Position numbers and translations under genes: made by a program. From the NCBI RefSeq assembly GCF_021018895.1, contig NC_079365.1, positions 16,653,001-16,717,000 of the forward strand: a stretch of DNA of 64,000 nucleotides, given 5' to 3'. The DNA comes from Seriola aureovittata. Lineage: Eukaryota > Chordata > Actinopteri > Carangiformes > Carangidae. The notes below the pieces were generated by a model. It was not told the DNA's origin. It saw only the letters and a list, made by a program, of their open reading frames with translations, and did no database searches. Below are positions 1-11,909 of the stretch, piece by piece (the first letter of the stretch is position 1; each line of letters begins with the position of its first letter).

Positions 1-91
1 TGTGAGGACATACTGAAGTGTGTGACATGCAGAAGTTTCTTGGTCCAGAGTTTGTTAACTTATCCTGTCTTCACTACCGTACCTCCAACAG

Positions 92-541
92 ATACTGACT
101 CATTCTCGAGTGAGGGACGGCATCTGGCTCACACCGGAGAACCTGCGAGAAATCTACGCTGGGCTCAAAGCTGACAAGGATGGTAATGGTAAGACATCAA
201 CTTAATTCGTCACTTTAGGTTTTAACAAAGACTGTTCACTTTGCATTTTAACCAGTTTTCATTAGTGTCACAGAAATGTATCTATTTGCATATACCTACT
301 GTCCTGAGATCATATTATTAAAGTTCCAATAGTCAAATATGATATATTTAGGCTACTTTATTCACAGTTATGCTATTATTATCCTATCCAATTATCCTAT
401 AATTTATACACTGCATTTAAAATGTTACCCTTTTCTAAAAAATCTCTATTTTCAGTCGGTTATTATATATTTTTTGTTTTAAAGTACAGAAAAAACTACC
501 TATGTTAATTCATCTACTAGGGCTACAAACCAAAGGCATTA

Positions 542-588
<47 letters not shown>

Positions 589-3219
589 GGGATCATTAAG
601 TATTAATATGATTGAAATTGTAACTGATATAGAGAATAACTGCTTTTCATTTCTATGATAATACTGCAGGTACATTTTGTACAATATATGGACACAAAAT
701 ATAAACAAAGTTCATGGATATGAATGTGATGTTAAAGGGAAGGATTTAAGTGTGGCATTTGATAATTAAAGTATATTTTATATTATAGTTTTAATTGAGC
801 CATTAATGTAGGTTTTGATGATTACCCAAAGCTTTTACAAGGCATCAGAATTTATGTACAGTCTCATTCTGGACAGGTTTGTTGAGTCTGGAAGAGTTCA
901 GGCTTCTGAGCAATGATGCCTTTCAGCGCTTCCTGCTTCAGCGAGGGGTGAAAAGGAGTCAGCTGGTGAGGAACAGCAGACACACCTGGCTCTACCAGGG
1001 CAAAGGAGCACACCGGGTCCTCCAAGACATCAAGGCGAGGTTAGGAAGTCACAGCGTTACTAAGGATTCCTTGTGTTGTTTTATTTCTGTGGTTCTGCCG
1101 TCTATTGCCTCGCTATGAATTATAAGTATAAGGTATGTTTATCTCACAAATCAAATCTGGTCATTTCAGAATGACAACTGACAGTGGTTCAGAAATATTT
1201 GTCCCACACTGTCCAATCTTTTTGATCTTTTCCTTTACCTTCCTCTAACAAAGAGTGACTCGCCTCACCCGGCTCCCACCCACATTAGTGGACCTCAGTG
1301 AGCCGCTGCAGGTGGTTCGCTATGAGGAAGGAGGGCACTACCACGCCCACCATGACAGCGGCCCTGTCTATCCTGAAACTGCCTGCACACACACACGCCT
1401 TGCGGCTAACACCTCCACCCCTTTTGAGACGTCCTGCAGGTGAGGTCACTGAGGTGCACAGTGTTGACTTTTTCCAATAAAAAATAAATCTGTGAATTCA
1501 TCTGTCCGTTGTGATTACTAAACTGTGCATTGACACTCCATTGTGACTGATGGCATGTTAGTTTGTGTGACTCTACCTTGTCAATATGGAAAAAAAAATG
1601 AGTGTGCTTGCCACTTGTTTGCAAAGTGTTTGTATGTGTGTGTTTGTGTAGGGTTTGTTTGCACCATACATGTGTGTGTCAATTTAAATCTGTGTTGCAC
1701 ACTTAGGTACATCACAGTTCTCTTCTACCTGAACTCTGTTGAGGGGGGCGGGGAGACCGCATTCCCTGTGGCAGACAACAGGACCTATGATGAAGTGGTG
1801 CGTAATTGTGTATGGGTCTGGAAATGTGTTCGGGGAGCCCTGCAAAAGTATTTGTGTACATACTGTGCATGTCTTTCACATCTGTGTTAGTTCACTTGTT
1901 TGTCAGTGCGTGCATGGGCCTGACGTTAAGCAAACTGTGTCGCTGAGTTTGAGTGTGTGTTTTAGTCTCTCATACAGAACGACGTGGATCTCTTGGACAC
2001 CAGAAGGAACTGTGACAAGAGTAACCTGAGGGTGAAGCCTACCAAAGGGACGGCTGTTTTCTGGTACAACTACCTCTCTGATGGACAAGGTAGGATTCCT
2101 ATGAAAAATTCTGGCACAATTTCTAATAATAATCCTGCAATAACACTGCAAATAGGCAACTTGATAAATTCGATAATTTGATTAAAAAGTACATTTTTAA
2201 TTTTTATTGATACCACTCTCATGTCAATATAATAAATATGAAGATATAGCCAGCAGCTGGTTAGCTTAGTTTAGTATTAAAACTACAACTAACAAAATCA
2301 GCACATGTAAAGATCACTAATTAACATGTCAAACCTGTTTGTTGCAATCAACACAAAAACCACAATGTAAAAATGTCATTTTGTGTCTACACTGCACAGT
2401 CATGTTGATGACACTTCATATTTTCCGACACAGACAACTAATTCATCTAACTCTGTCCAGAAGTGAACAGAGTTATTTAACATGTCAAACTATTCCTTTA
2501 AATTGTAACTGCAATTTCCACTTTACATATAATTTTTTATCAATATTCAAAATGCAAATCTATCACAGTAATGAACTGTAAAGAAAAATAAAAGAAACTA
2601 CATCTATCAGCATTTTAGCATTTTATAGCATTTTATTTATTTTTTATTTTTTTTATTTCAGTTCAATTAATCTTGTCATCTAAAATCCAGTTTTCATGTT
2701 TTGGAGGCACAATTCAGGCACAGAGAAAAAGTCGACATAAAATGTTGTCAAAAAGTTGTGGTTCAAGCTAATATTGGTGTTGTTAAAGATTAGTAGATAA
2801 AGAATTAATTGTATTTAAGGTTGATTTGTGGCTAATGTAAACTAATAGTTACTTGTAATCTATACTTGTAAATTGGGTAAATCATCTTGACCACCCAGTT
2901 GAAGCAGTGTGTTTGATAGCCTGTGCGGGTCCTTCTAAAAACAGAAATCATGTAAAGGATGTTAGTAACTGAAGTTAAATGCCCCCCTCTCCCCTCAATA
3001 GGTTGGGTGGGGGAGCAGGACGAATATGCTCTGCATGGAGGCTGTGTGGTCACCCATGGCACTAAGTGGGTCGCCAATAAATGGATAAACATTGATCCGG
3101 ATTACCAGAGGCAGGCTCGCTACCAGCAGCTGGTGTCACAGCAGCCAGAGGAGGAGGACGATGAAGGTCTGACTCTGAACCCTGACATACAGAGTCCGGA
3201 CATACATCAAGACTTGTAG
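92..3219 (+). CDS. p4htm: Transmembrane prolyl 4-hydroxylase (P4H-TM), 3' portion; 5' end outside window
   Basis: ER-membrane 2-oxoglutarate/Fe(II) dioxygenase linked to HIF-alpha hydroxylation and calcium signalling. Visible exons: 92-188, 877-1039, 1254-1439, 1707-1797, 1978-2089, 3002-3219, all with GT-AG borders and matching phases; the N-terminal membrane anchor exons lie to the left. An EF-hand loop (DKDGNGLLSLEE) is split across the 188/877 junction. The catalytic double-stranded beta-helix shows the HxD iron motif in HYHAHHDSG (exon 1254-1439), and the distal iron histidine and 2-oxoglutarate lysine in LHGGC...GTKW (exon 3002-3219). The C-terminus is acidic (QPEEEDDEG) and ends at TAG 3217-3219. 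The gene converges on slc26a6. The identity is firm from motif order and extended similarity to vertebrate P4HTM; the first exon border (92) is the least certain. Confidence 0.93.
532..588. repeat. (ATT)n microsatellite in p4htm intron
   Basis: About 18 near-perfect ATT units with one early interruption. Translating the minus strand gives a poly-asparagine run, which is an artefact of the repeat. Confidence 0.95.
2210..2400 (+). repeat. Dispersed repeat fragment related to the 24.6/25.4-kb arms (p4htm intron)
   Basis: Words such as CCACTCTCATGTC, AGCCAGCAGCTGGTTAGCTT and AAAGATCACTAATTAACATG follow in the same order as in the repeat arm at 24598-24830 (GCTGCTAGCCGCTTAGCTTT ... AAAGATCACTAAT). 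It is an interspersed repeat common in teleosts and has no coding content here. Confidence 0.6.
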
Positions 3220-3230
3220 CTCATAAACCA

Positions 3231-3236
3231 AATAAA
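3231..3236 (+). promoter_or_regulatory. p4htm polyadenylation signal (AATAAA)
   Basis: AATAAA occurs 12 bases after the p4htm stop codon and runs into an A-tract. It is so close to the stop that the 3' UTR would be only a few tens of bases. A downstream signal (AATAAA near 3800) could be used instead. Confidence 0.5.
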
Positions 3237-4263
3237 AAAAAAAATCTACCTAGCCTTCCTCAGTCCTGTGCACAATGTTTTTGGTAACATCCTCTGTGGC
3301 CATTATGTAGAGACAAGATTTATTCAGGGAACGAGGTCACAGTGGGATTATGCAACTGTAAAGAGATGCTTTTGGTAAAAGGTTGCTCGGATATTGTTAT
3401 CCTGTTATTTTTTAATCAATTATAATTTCCCATTTTAGGAATGTTGCACTAGAAACTCATACAAAGAGTTGAGACAAAAAAAACCCATTCCTTTGCATGT
3501 GTTAGCTTCACAGGTTTTGCTGTTGCTATGAGCAAAAATTGCACTTGAAAATTGAAATGGCTACTGTCAACATTTCAATGTCCTACCTTGTTACTGCTGC
3601 CATTACCAAAAAAGACTCACACACTCTCAGTGTGATGCATGTTGCCTTGTCTTTGTTCCTTGAATTCATCATTATTTTCTGCCAGATTGTCCTAGATTAA
3701 AATGCACAGTTGTTTGGATGTTTCACTGTATTCATTTATTATTTATTTTATTAATTATTTTTTTCTTTAAAAATACACTGTAACACTCTCCCACATGGAA
3801 TAAAGTTAAATTAAGCTCATGTATCTGAATTCAGCATTAGTCTTCTTTTACATACCTTAAAGATAACATGCATAAATATCAATGTAAATGATTTGTTTTA
3901 CACTTTACTCAGTGCTAGCATCTATTGATTTACAAATACAAGTTCTCAGCTTGTGATATTTCCTCCTGTAGATGTTTTTCCATCCTCTGTGCTGGATGTC
4001 CTGTTTGGCTTAAGTCCTTAAAGTTTTGTGCTGCCGTGCATGTCCTGAAATCAGACCAGTTTTTAGAAAGACATTTAGTTAAATTGACATGATCAAATGC
4101 TCTTAGGTCCTTTAATATGTTTGGATTGTTCAACGCTGACAATCAGCTATTAACTAACTTATGTGTTATGAAGTGTGCATACAGGGATCAGGCATTTTAC
4201 ACTTTGTCTGACTTTAGTGACTTGACAGTTGAGTATCAGCTTACAGACTGTCCAAACAAAGTG

Positions 4264-7200
4264 TCACCTGATCATACTCACCACTGATGACTCGCATCTT
4301 GGGAATGATGTTGCTCCACGGTGGTTCAGACAGTAGAGCACAGCATCGTGAACGGAGGCAAAAAGTTGTCTCTTTGTTATCGACTCGGAGAAGAAGTCAC
4401 CAAGCTCCAACTGCTCCACCACAGAGGCTGAAGAGCAAACAGTTCACTCGTGGAGACATTACAAAGATTATAAAACCTTGTCATGAATTACAGTCTTAAG
4501 GAAGTGGGAAGGTATTCACTTACCCTGACAACCAGCCATGTAGATATCCACATCAATCTCACTGAAGTCCTGGAAAATCTGTCAATGTAATAAATAATGA
4601 GTATTTCTCCTCATCATCATCTAAAGTCACTAGTGCACCAATCTTTAAAAAATCTGTTTTCACATATCTTCCCCATCAAGTGATATTAAGTCTAATCAAC
4701 CCAGTAACCTATCTCACCCTAGATCATCAGGGTTATCTCTTAAGCTCCCCCTATAAAACTACCAAGACAACCTGTATACATTGCTAATGCTTCTCAAATT
4801 ACATTTACATTATTTGTTAAACGGATTTGACACCTGGATGTATAGTATATAAGGATCCTCCTCTAAGCTTTAAAAACAAGGGGAAATCTAGTGACATTTA
4901 AGATTTTCAGTCATGTCTTACCCTTTGTTTAAAGGAAATCTGTCCCTTTAGTACTTACATTTTTCATAGCCTTGATAGCCACTGTGTCAATGAAGTTAGC
5001 TGTGGAGAGGTCAAGAATGATGGAGTGAATATCCCAGGTCCACTTGCCCAGAGAACCCAGAGAGACCCGCTCCAGGTCACGACTCAGTGTGTCCTCACTG
5101 CTGGAGCCCAGAGTGGTGGTGTCTCCGTCCTGCAGCTCAGACATCCACCCTAAACTTGTGCAGTCTGGATCTCCTCCTTTCAGGTATTCCCATCTACAGT
5201 GGCCGTCTGGTGCTCGGGGAGAGGTTGGAATGACAAACACCGTCCCATTCTCTCTCTCCGTCCAGCCTTGTTCTTCATTGTCTGTAACATTCCCGTCCAT
5301 GCATGTGTCCCTCCAGCCAGCCTCTTCCTCCACAGAGAACACCTGCTGCTGCTGCTGTTGTTTAGCTGCCCTCTGTGCTCGTCTCTGAGGAGTAATCAGC
5401 AAAAGAAGATATCTACTGTAAAGTGGTTTGTAGACTTTGTAGAGATTAGCCAATCAGACCCACAAGGAAGATTTTTGTACTAATTTTCTCATCACGTTTT
5501 GAAGAGGTGAATAAAGGGTCAAACAGCTAAAAAAAAAAAAAAGCCACTGCAGACCTTCAAATGTGTTAGTTTCTTCAAGTAATTTATGTTACGGCAGTGA
5601 TGTTAAACATTTGCTGCATATTACCTCTCTCTTGGCCTGCCTCTTGGCTCGTCTCTCAGCTCTCCTTTCTCTACGTTTCTGTTTGGCCTCCTGCCTCCTC
5701 TTATAGATAATCATTTTACTGATGTCGAGCCCACTCTGAAGAAAAGCAAAACATCACCATTATATAAAAATTTAACAAAAGATACAAGAACAAGAAATAG
5801 TCACTTTTCTTTCGAAGAATCACTTTTATGCTTTAAACTGAGAAGAGATAAGAGCTGAAACAAATAGTCAGTCAATTTATTCATCAACTGACGAAAAAAA
5901 ATGTATCTTGATAATGTATTTTGATAATCGGTAAAACCATTGCAGTCATCCTGCAAAAATGTGAAGCATTTTGTTTGAATTCACCACTTTTGACTTTCAG
6001 GAAATTATAATTGGTATTTTTTTACTATGTTCTCATATTTTATACACTAAATTATTCATTCATGAATCAAAAAAATAATTGTCGGACTACCCGACAATGA
6101 AAACAATCACTAGCTGCAGCCCCAGAATAGATTTATTAGTATTATTAAGAAAGAGGACAAACCTTTTCTTTCAGGGCCTCAAGGTAAAGCTCAGCATTGG
6201 CAAAATATACTGTAGCAGAGGAACGGAATATAGTAACACCTGCGATCTCTTTCGCCTGCCAAATAGAGAAACATCCTTAACTTTTGTTGCAGTCGGTGTG
6301 AAAAATGTTTCATTTATTATTTTCCATGTGTTTTACCTCTCTGTGTGTCTCTATATCCAAGTACAGTTCTGTGCCTGGAACATTTCCCAGCACAGAGTAT
6401 GTTGGCCTAAGAATTGAATTAAAAAACACACAAAATCTCATGATGTGTTTGTGTACAGTTTGTCTTTTCTGGCAGATCTCGCAGTATAACATTAGTTACT
6501 GATGTTACTTATACTACAATGAAAAATATGCTTAGATGCAGATGAGTCTTACATCTGAGTCCTGAAAATAACAGTCAGCAGAGCAAATGTGATTGATGCT
6601 GCCAGACCCAGATCCAGATTGAGGAGCAGTGTTGACACCCAAGTGACCAACCACACCACCTGGGGGAAACAGCATGACATCACTCATTGTTTAGCAGAAC
6701 AATGATAAGGAAAGAAGAATAATGACCCTGAACACATCAGTAGATTCTCTTGTGGTCTTTGCTTTTAAGGGTATTTTTTTAATTATATTACCACAAGTCA
6801 TATTTTATAATAATAATAAACATAATTTATCCTCTCACCAGATCAATCTTGTTGCGCCTCCACAGCGTTACAACGTCAGCATACTGCTTGAACATGCCCT
6901 TCAGATTTACAAAGACAATCACTGCGAGGACAGCCTAAAACAAGTGCACCCACATTTTAACATGATGCACTGTGCAACCAGAAAACAAACAAACCATCAC
7001 ATTACAGATTACACAAAATCTATCATGTGTCACAAACATGTTCAAACTTTGTACATCAGTGTACAGTTATCAGAACCTTTGGCAGCTCCTGGAACAGTGG
7101 TCCAAGTTTCAGTATGGTCACCAACACAATTAGAGCTGAGGCCACTCCAGCCATCTGCAAGAGTAGCACAAAGGTTGTTTTATTTGTGTTTAGCAGAGAT

Positions 7201-10200
7201 GGATTATATGACAGCGCAAATTTCCAACATTTAGTGGTAGCCTAACAACTATTAGGTCTGCTTTTTAGTAATTGATGTGGTATGTTGTTTAGACAGATAA
7301 TAAATACATTTGGTAAATTGCTAAAAAAGCCAAAAACTGCAGTTCATGTGCTGGTACCATCAGGTTTTGAATTTCCACATAGGCCAGCTTGTTGTATCAT
7401 TTCATTTGTAATTAAACATCATTTCCTTTTTACCCCACCTCTGTTGTCATTAACTATGTATTATTCATATTATTCATATTTACAGTACAACTATTGCACA
7501 TTGCATATTTACAGTGTAAAAAATGACTTTGGATTGAGAGGTCATGCCGACTCCTTAACTGTCTCTATTTGTAATGTTGTCACTTCTGTTGTTCACTCAC
7601 TTGTGTTTTCCCTCCAGTGGTCTCTTGGACGAGACTTCGAGACATGGAGGGGCAGACAGAGTAGCACTGGAAGAAGCCTCCCACTACATTACTGAGACCC
7701 AACGCCACCAGCTCCTGCAGCAGTGTGAGGAAAGAGACGACAGAATTAGCAGGAGAGTACAGAGAAAAAATACAAACTATGACAATGATTATATGTTAAT
7801 GGTATTAGCAGAATTCATGAGATATTTGATGCTCACCTGGTTACTGTCCACCTTGTATCCGTGTTTCAGTGCAAAGGTTTTTCCGAGTGAAATAGATATA
7901 GCATATCCAACAATAGCCAGTGCAAAAGCATCACCGATAACTTCCCCAAAAATGCTCACGTCTGGAACACTGGGGGGACTTAAACTGGTGCACAGGTAGA
8001 GGATAGGATCAGTTAGTACCAAACAACAATATGACTAATATATAATGAACACTAGTATAACTTCAATCCAAATGCTTACCCACAAGGAATTTCTCCAACA
8101 ACTGAAATAGTGTAGTTGCTGTTCAGGTGGGCATAGTTTGATATCAGTGTTACTGCCACAATCTACAGCAATCAGAGACAACATACAGGCCATAAACACA
8201 AACATATAGAAAAAATTTCACAAACACGTTTCAAACCTTCAATCATTAATTATCTGGTAAATCATTTTGTAGATGTGGACTTAAGTATTAACCACAAATA
8301 GCTCAGTTTTTGCTGTGAACTGCACAAATGCAGAGACCCTGGCACTACTGCTGATTTAGCTGCTTGGTTCTACTGTGTCTGTGTTTTTTTTTTTTTTTAG
8401 TGCTGCAACATCAGCATCAGCACAGAGCACAGAGGTGATAACATGAACCGAGCCCAGAGAGTTTGTCCTCGTTTCAACTGACTGTGATGAGCTCCACTGG
8501 GACAGGAACTGGCAGCTTTGGACTGAGGAAGGAGTTGAGTTCCTTGGCTGCAACTAGAAACACCATAGACACAGCACTGACCACCACAGTGGGAAGATGA
8601 GTCTGTGGCAGCAAGGAGCAAACATCCTTCAGAGTCTGAAAGTAAAGATAAAACAGCGAGTGAATGAAGGCTTGCTAAACAGACTTTGATGGAACTTGGT
8701 GGAGACAGCATGATTGGATATATACAAAAAGGGTGCACAAAGGGATTAAAAAAGTCATTGAGAGAGCACTAAAGCACTTGCAGCCCTGAAACCCCTTTTG
8801 ACATTATGAGGAAAGTGTATCACACTCTTTTCTGAGTGAAAATATTGCACTTGGATGTACTTTTTTTTCACAATTTACTTCTTTAAGAATTTTATCATAA
8901 CCAGCCAAACTGTGGAAAAAGATAACGAGATCAGATCAGTATTGTTGAATCAACAAAAACAAAATATTTGACAGTACTCACATACACCAGTGACAACGGA
9001 CCACTAAACCGTGTGGGTGAAACGCCAAAGACGTACTTCAGTTGTGCCACCACAGCATGGGCTGCAGCAGCTGTTGTGTAAGCCCGCACCAGAGGCTCAG
9101 ACAAGTACGTTCCCACAAATCCAAACTTTACCAAACCCAGTGCCACCTATGCAAACAACCATGAAAGCATACATGAGTTTGTCAGCTGTAACAACAAAAC
9201 AGGACATTATTATTCTGATGGGATGTTGCACTCAGACCTGAATAAGTCCTCCTAAGACAGTAGTAGCAGCTGCCACCTGCACCCTGTATGAGTCCCGCGC
9301 AGTTATGTCAATCTCTGTTGTGATGTTTGTCCCATTTATTTTGAAATTCCCATCTGGAGCAAGTCTTTCTGTCACACTGCCTACCATGATGCTGAGCACA
9401 GTGAATGTACCTGAACATAATAAAAGATACCAGTTAATACAGAGGGTATAATGGCCATTGTACATTGACAAGCTCTCTCTACTTACCAATGGAGATATGA
9501 CGTGATGTTCCAAAAAAGAAGTAGATTAATGCTGGATAGAGGGACGTGTACAGCCCAAATACAGGAGGTAAAGAAGCCAACAATGCATACGCCATACCTG
9601 TGGAAACAGGAGTGTTGTTGCACCTGTCTCAGTTTACAAATTTTTTTTTGAAGCTTAACTATTTTTAATGGCAAATGAAATATTCTCCAGAAGGACAGTT
9701 GATATTTCTTCAAAAATATTGCTTGTGCATAACAAAAAGGTTTTTTGTCATATATCTTAAACTCATGGAACTTGACTGTGATTAACTATGTCATACCTTG
9801 AGGCAGGTGAATTATGCCCACACTGATGCCAGAGATGAGGTCTGGCATGCCATAATCCCAGACTGAGTACTTGGGCAGCCAGTATAATACAGGAAAGCTG
9901 CTCAACACACTTCGTTTCAGCTTGGGTACTGTACATCTTGAAGGGATTGAAAGAAAACACAGTGGCACAAATGAGTAATGATCATATTGGTGGATATCCT
10001 AAAGTATACATTCACTGTGAAGATGAGTCTCTGGTCATCTTTGACAAGACGATCGGAGCAGACATCTACATCTACAGTTCAGTGAGGAATTCACAAAGTC
10101 ATAAAGTTTACCTTGAGGAGTCTTTAAGCCATTCAGTTACAGATGGGTGAGTGTCAGAGTGTGTTTTTCTCTGTGTTACCTCTTCCAGTCTCTGCTCATC

Positions 10201-10251
10201 CAGCACTTCCCTCTCCACTCTGTATTTCCCAAACCTGCGTGTAGAGTCCAT
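4264..10251 (-). CDS. slc26a6: SLC26A6-type anion exchanger (sulfate permease/STAS family)
   Basis: Multi-span exchanger of chloride for bicarbonate, oxalate or sulfate in epithelial membranes. Minus-strand exons: 10251-10112, 9936-9797, 9597-9487, 9410-9238, 9146-8982, 8635-8483, 8162-8080, 7984-7837, 7714-7601, 7154-7077, 6934-6839, 6659-6553, 6406-6337, 6255-6163, 5735-5625, 5384-4959, 4578-4524, 4427-4282. They total 2409 bases, exactly 803 codons. Diagnostic parts are the SLC26 signature region ([20 protein letters not shown]), an N-glycosylation loop (NGTN, exon 9410-9238) and the transporter core. The C-terminal STAS domain (from [15 protein letters not shown]) is interrupted by a basic helix ([13 protein letters not shown]) and an acidic insert with a six-glutamine run. 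The last residues are unresolved: reading through the donor at 4281 gives VSMIR and a stop at 4264, but a further short exon is possible. Fish carry several slc26a6 paralogues; which one this is cannot be said here. Confidence 0.92.
5853..6124. repeat. Dispersed 'GCTGCAACTAA' element, copy 1 (slc26a6 intron)
   Basis: The stretch opens with GAGCTGAAACAAATAGTCAG and closes with CTAGCTGCAGCCCCAG, an inverted arrangement of the same terminal word. Internal words (TTGATAATCGGTAAAACC, AATAATTGTCGGACTA) match the diverged nonautonomous element also seen at 18450, 44785 and 62195. It is well diverged and noncoding. Confidence 0.65.
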
Positions 10252-11909
10252 TGGGCTGAATCTGTCAAACTCTCTGCAACTTTTTTTTTTTTTTACTCTT
10301 TTAATATGCAATATGGGTGTATATGATTTATTCCAGAGACTCTTGTTTACTGCAAAGTGTCCTTCAAACTGTCTACCAAAAGCTGATGCTTCAGTGCTAC
10401 TGTTGGAAGAAGAACTGAATCTGCATATGTACATCGTCTCGTCTAATGATTAACTATAGTCAGGATGTTGTGGGCAGAGCCTCTTCATGATGACAATAGC
10501 TGACCGGAAGAAACAAGGAATACAATTATGCTCTTGAAGAGGAAAAAGGATCCTGAATTTGAAATGATGTTTGACAGGTGTTTTCCATCCTCTCTGTTTT
10601 TCCATTTACTAGCAAAAGTAAAGCTAATGAACCATGAAATGTCACCTGAAGGTCAACTTACATTGGTCAAGTGAACCTTTAAATGGGCTACCTTTGAACA
10701 AATTTTTTTAAGGTATGTCAAATTCAAGTGTTTTTTTCTTGAGAATCATCAAGACAAGTCAAAAAAATATAGATGTATAAATACATATTCTAACTTTATT
10801 GTGGTGGCTACAACATTTTCAAGAATATGTATGTTAAGGATCAAACATAATAGATATGGTCTGATTTTTAGGACATGTGAGCGTACAGTATAAACTGGGC
10901 CTTTAAGAGGTTGCCATCATGAAATCTGATTCCCAGCTGCCTGTTTCATTTCAGTCATACCAGGGCTGCATGCGCGTGACTGAGGCAAACAAACTGTAAT
11001 GGAGAATTGTCCAAAACAAAGTACACTATCATGCAGAGGAGTGAAATTATGAGTGTCAAAATAATTCCCAGTATTTGTTACTGTCACTGATTTAAACCTT
11101 TGCAGTCCAGATCACTCAGACCTTTCTGACCCAGTTGCTGTCTGCCACGAGCACAACACTATCTATTTTTGGGTTAGTGGCTCAGAGGGCCATGGCAGTG
11201 GAGGGGGCACATAGGCTATCTTTTTCTTTTGCAATTGCTCAGACACTCACCAACCCCCCTGACTGACACACTCGGCAACAACAACAATACATGTAGCCTG
11301 ATGAAAAACATGGATATTTACAGGTCTTCTTAGACCAAAGATATCAGCAGACAAGAGGCACTGATGACTTTGGTAAGACTTTTTACAAGGGGCCTGCGTA
11401 CTACATGATATGGTCAGATATAGTACTAATTTGTAAGAGAGCACATGCTACTTTATATAGACAATGGTGGCATTTTGCTAAATATAAGGCTAATATAGAA
11501 ATTCAGTGAATTAGAATGGTGGCTGCTGAAATATGTTCATGAAAGTTTCCTTATATTTTACCAGGAGGGCTTTCATAGTAACTCATGATATTTTAAGTCT
11601 TTCTGATGTTGTATTGATTGCTTGAGGAAATCTAGTGAAATAATTTTAGAAATATTTTCATGTCAAGAAGCATAAGATTAATATACCATTGCAAAATCAA
11701 AACAGAGTTGATATGCATAAACAGTTTTAGGATTCCAATCAGATTTCACATTACTATACACTTGTGGTTTGATATGGCACTCAACTTTGTTTCTGATTTT
11801 TTTTTTGTTGTTGTTTTTCAGACACAATCTCTTCAGTAGTTGTTCATAAGTGCATAACAACCTTTTATATAATTTTCAGAATAGTATTATTATTATAAGT
11901 TGAAGCAAA
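10252..11909. other. Intergenic region between divergent slc26a6 and kbtbd12
   Basis: AT-rich interval holding the 5' UTRs and promoters of two divergently transcribed genes. I see no coding exon, no clear TATA box and no CpG-rich block. A poly-T tract (10281-10294) lies just upstream of the slc26a6 start. The kbtbd12 5' UTR probably ends the interval: the start ATG is preceded by a polypyrimidine run and CAG near 11821, a possible 5' UTR splice acceptor. Confidence 0.5.

Noticed and set aside
523..708. Minus-strand open frame with a poly-asparagine run
   Set aside because: The run is the translated (ATT)n microsatellite inside a p4htm intron.
5044..5483. Plus-strand open frames of 94-114 aa opposite slc26a6
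   Set aside because: They are antisense shadows of the STAS-insert exon (5384-4959); the minus-strand frame has the family similarity and splice sites.
9938..10150. Plus-strand frame with [21 protein letters not shown]
   Set aside because: It overlaps slc26a6 exons 1-2 and their intron, and has no similarity I recognise and no plausible splicing context.
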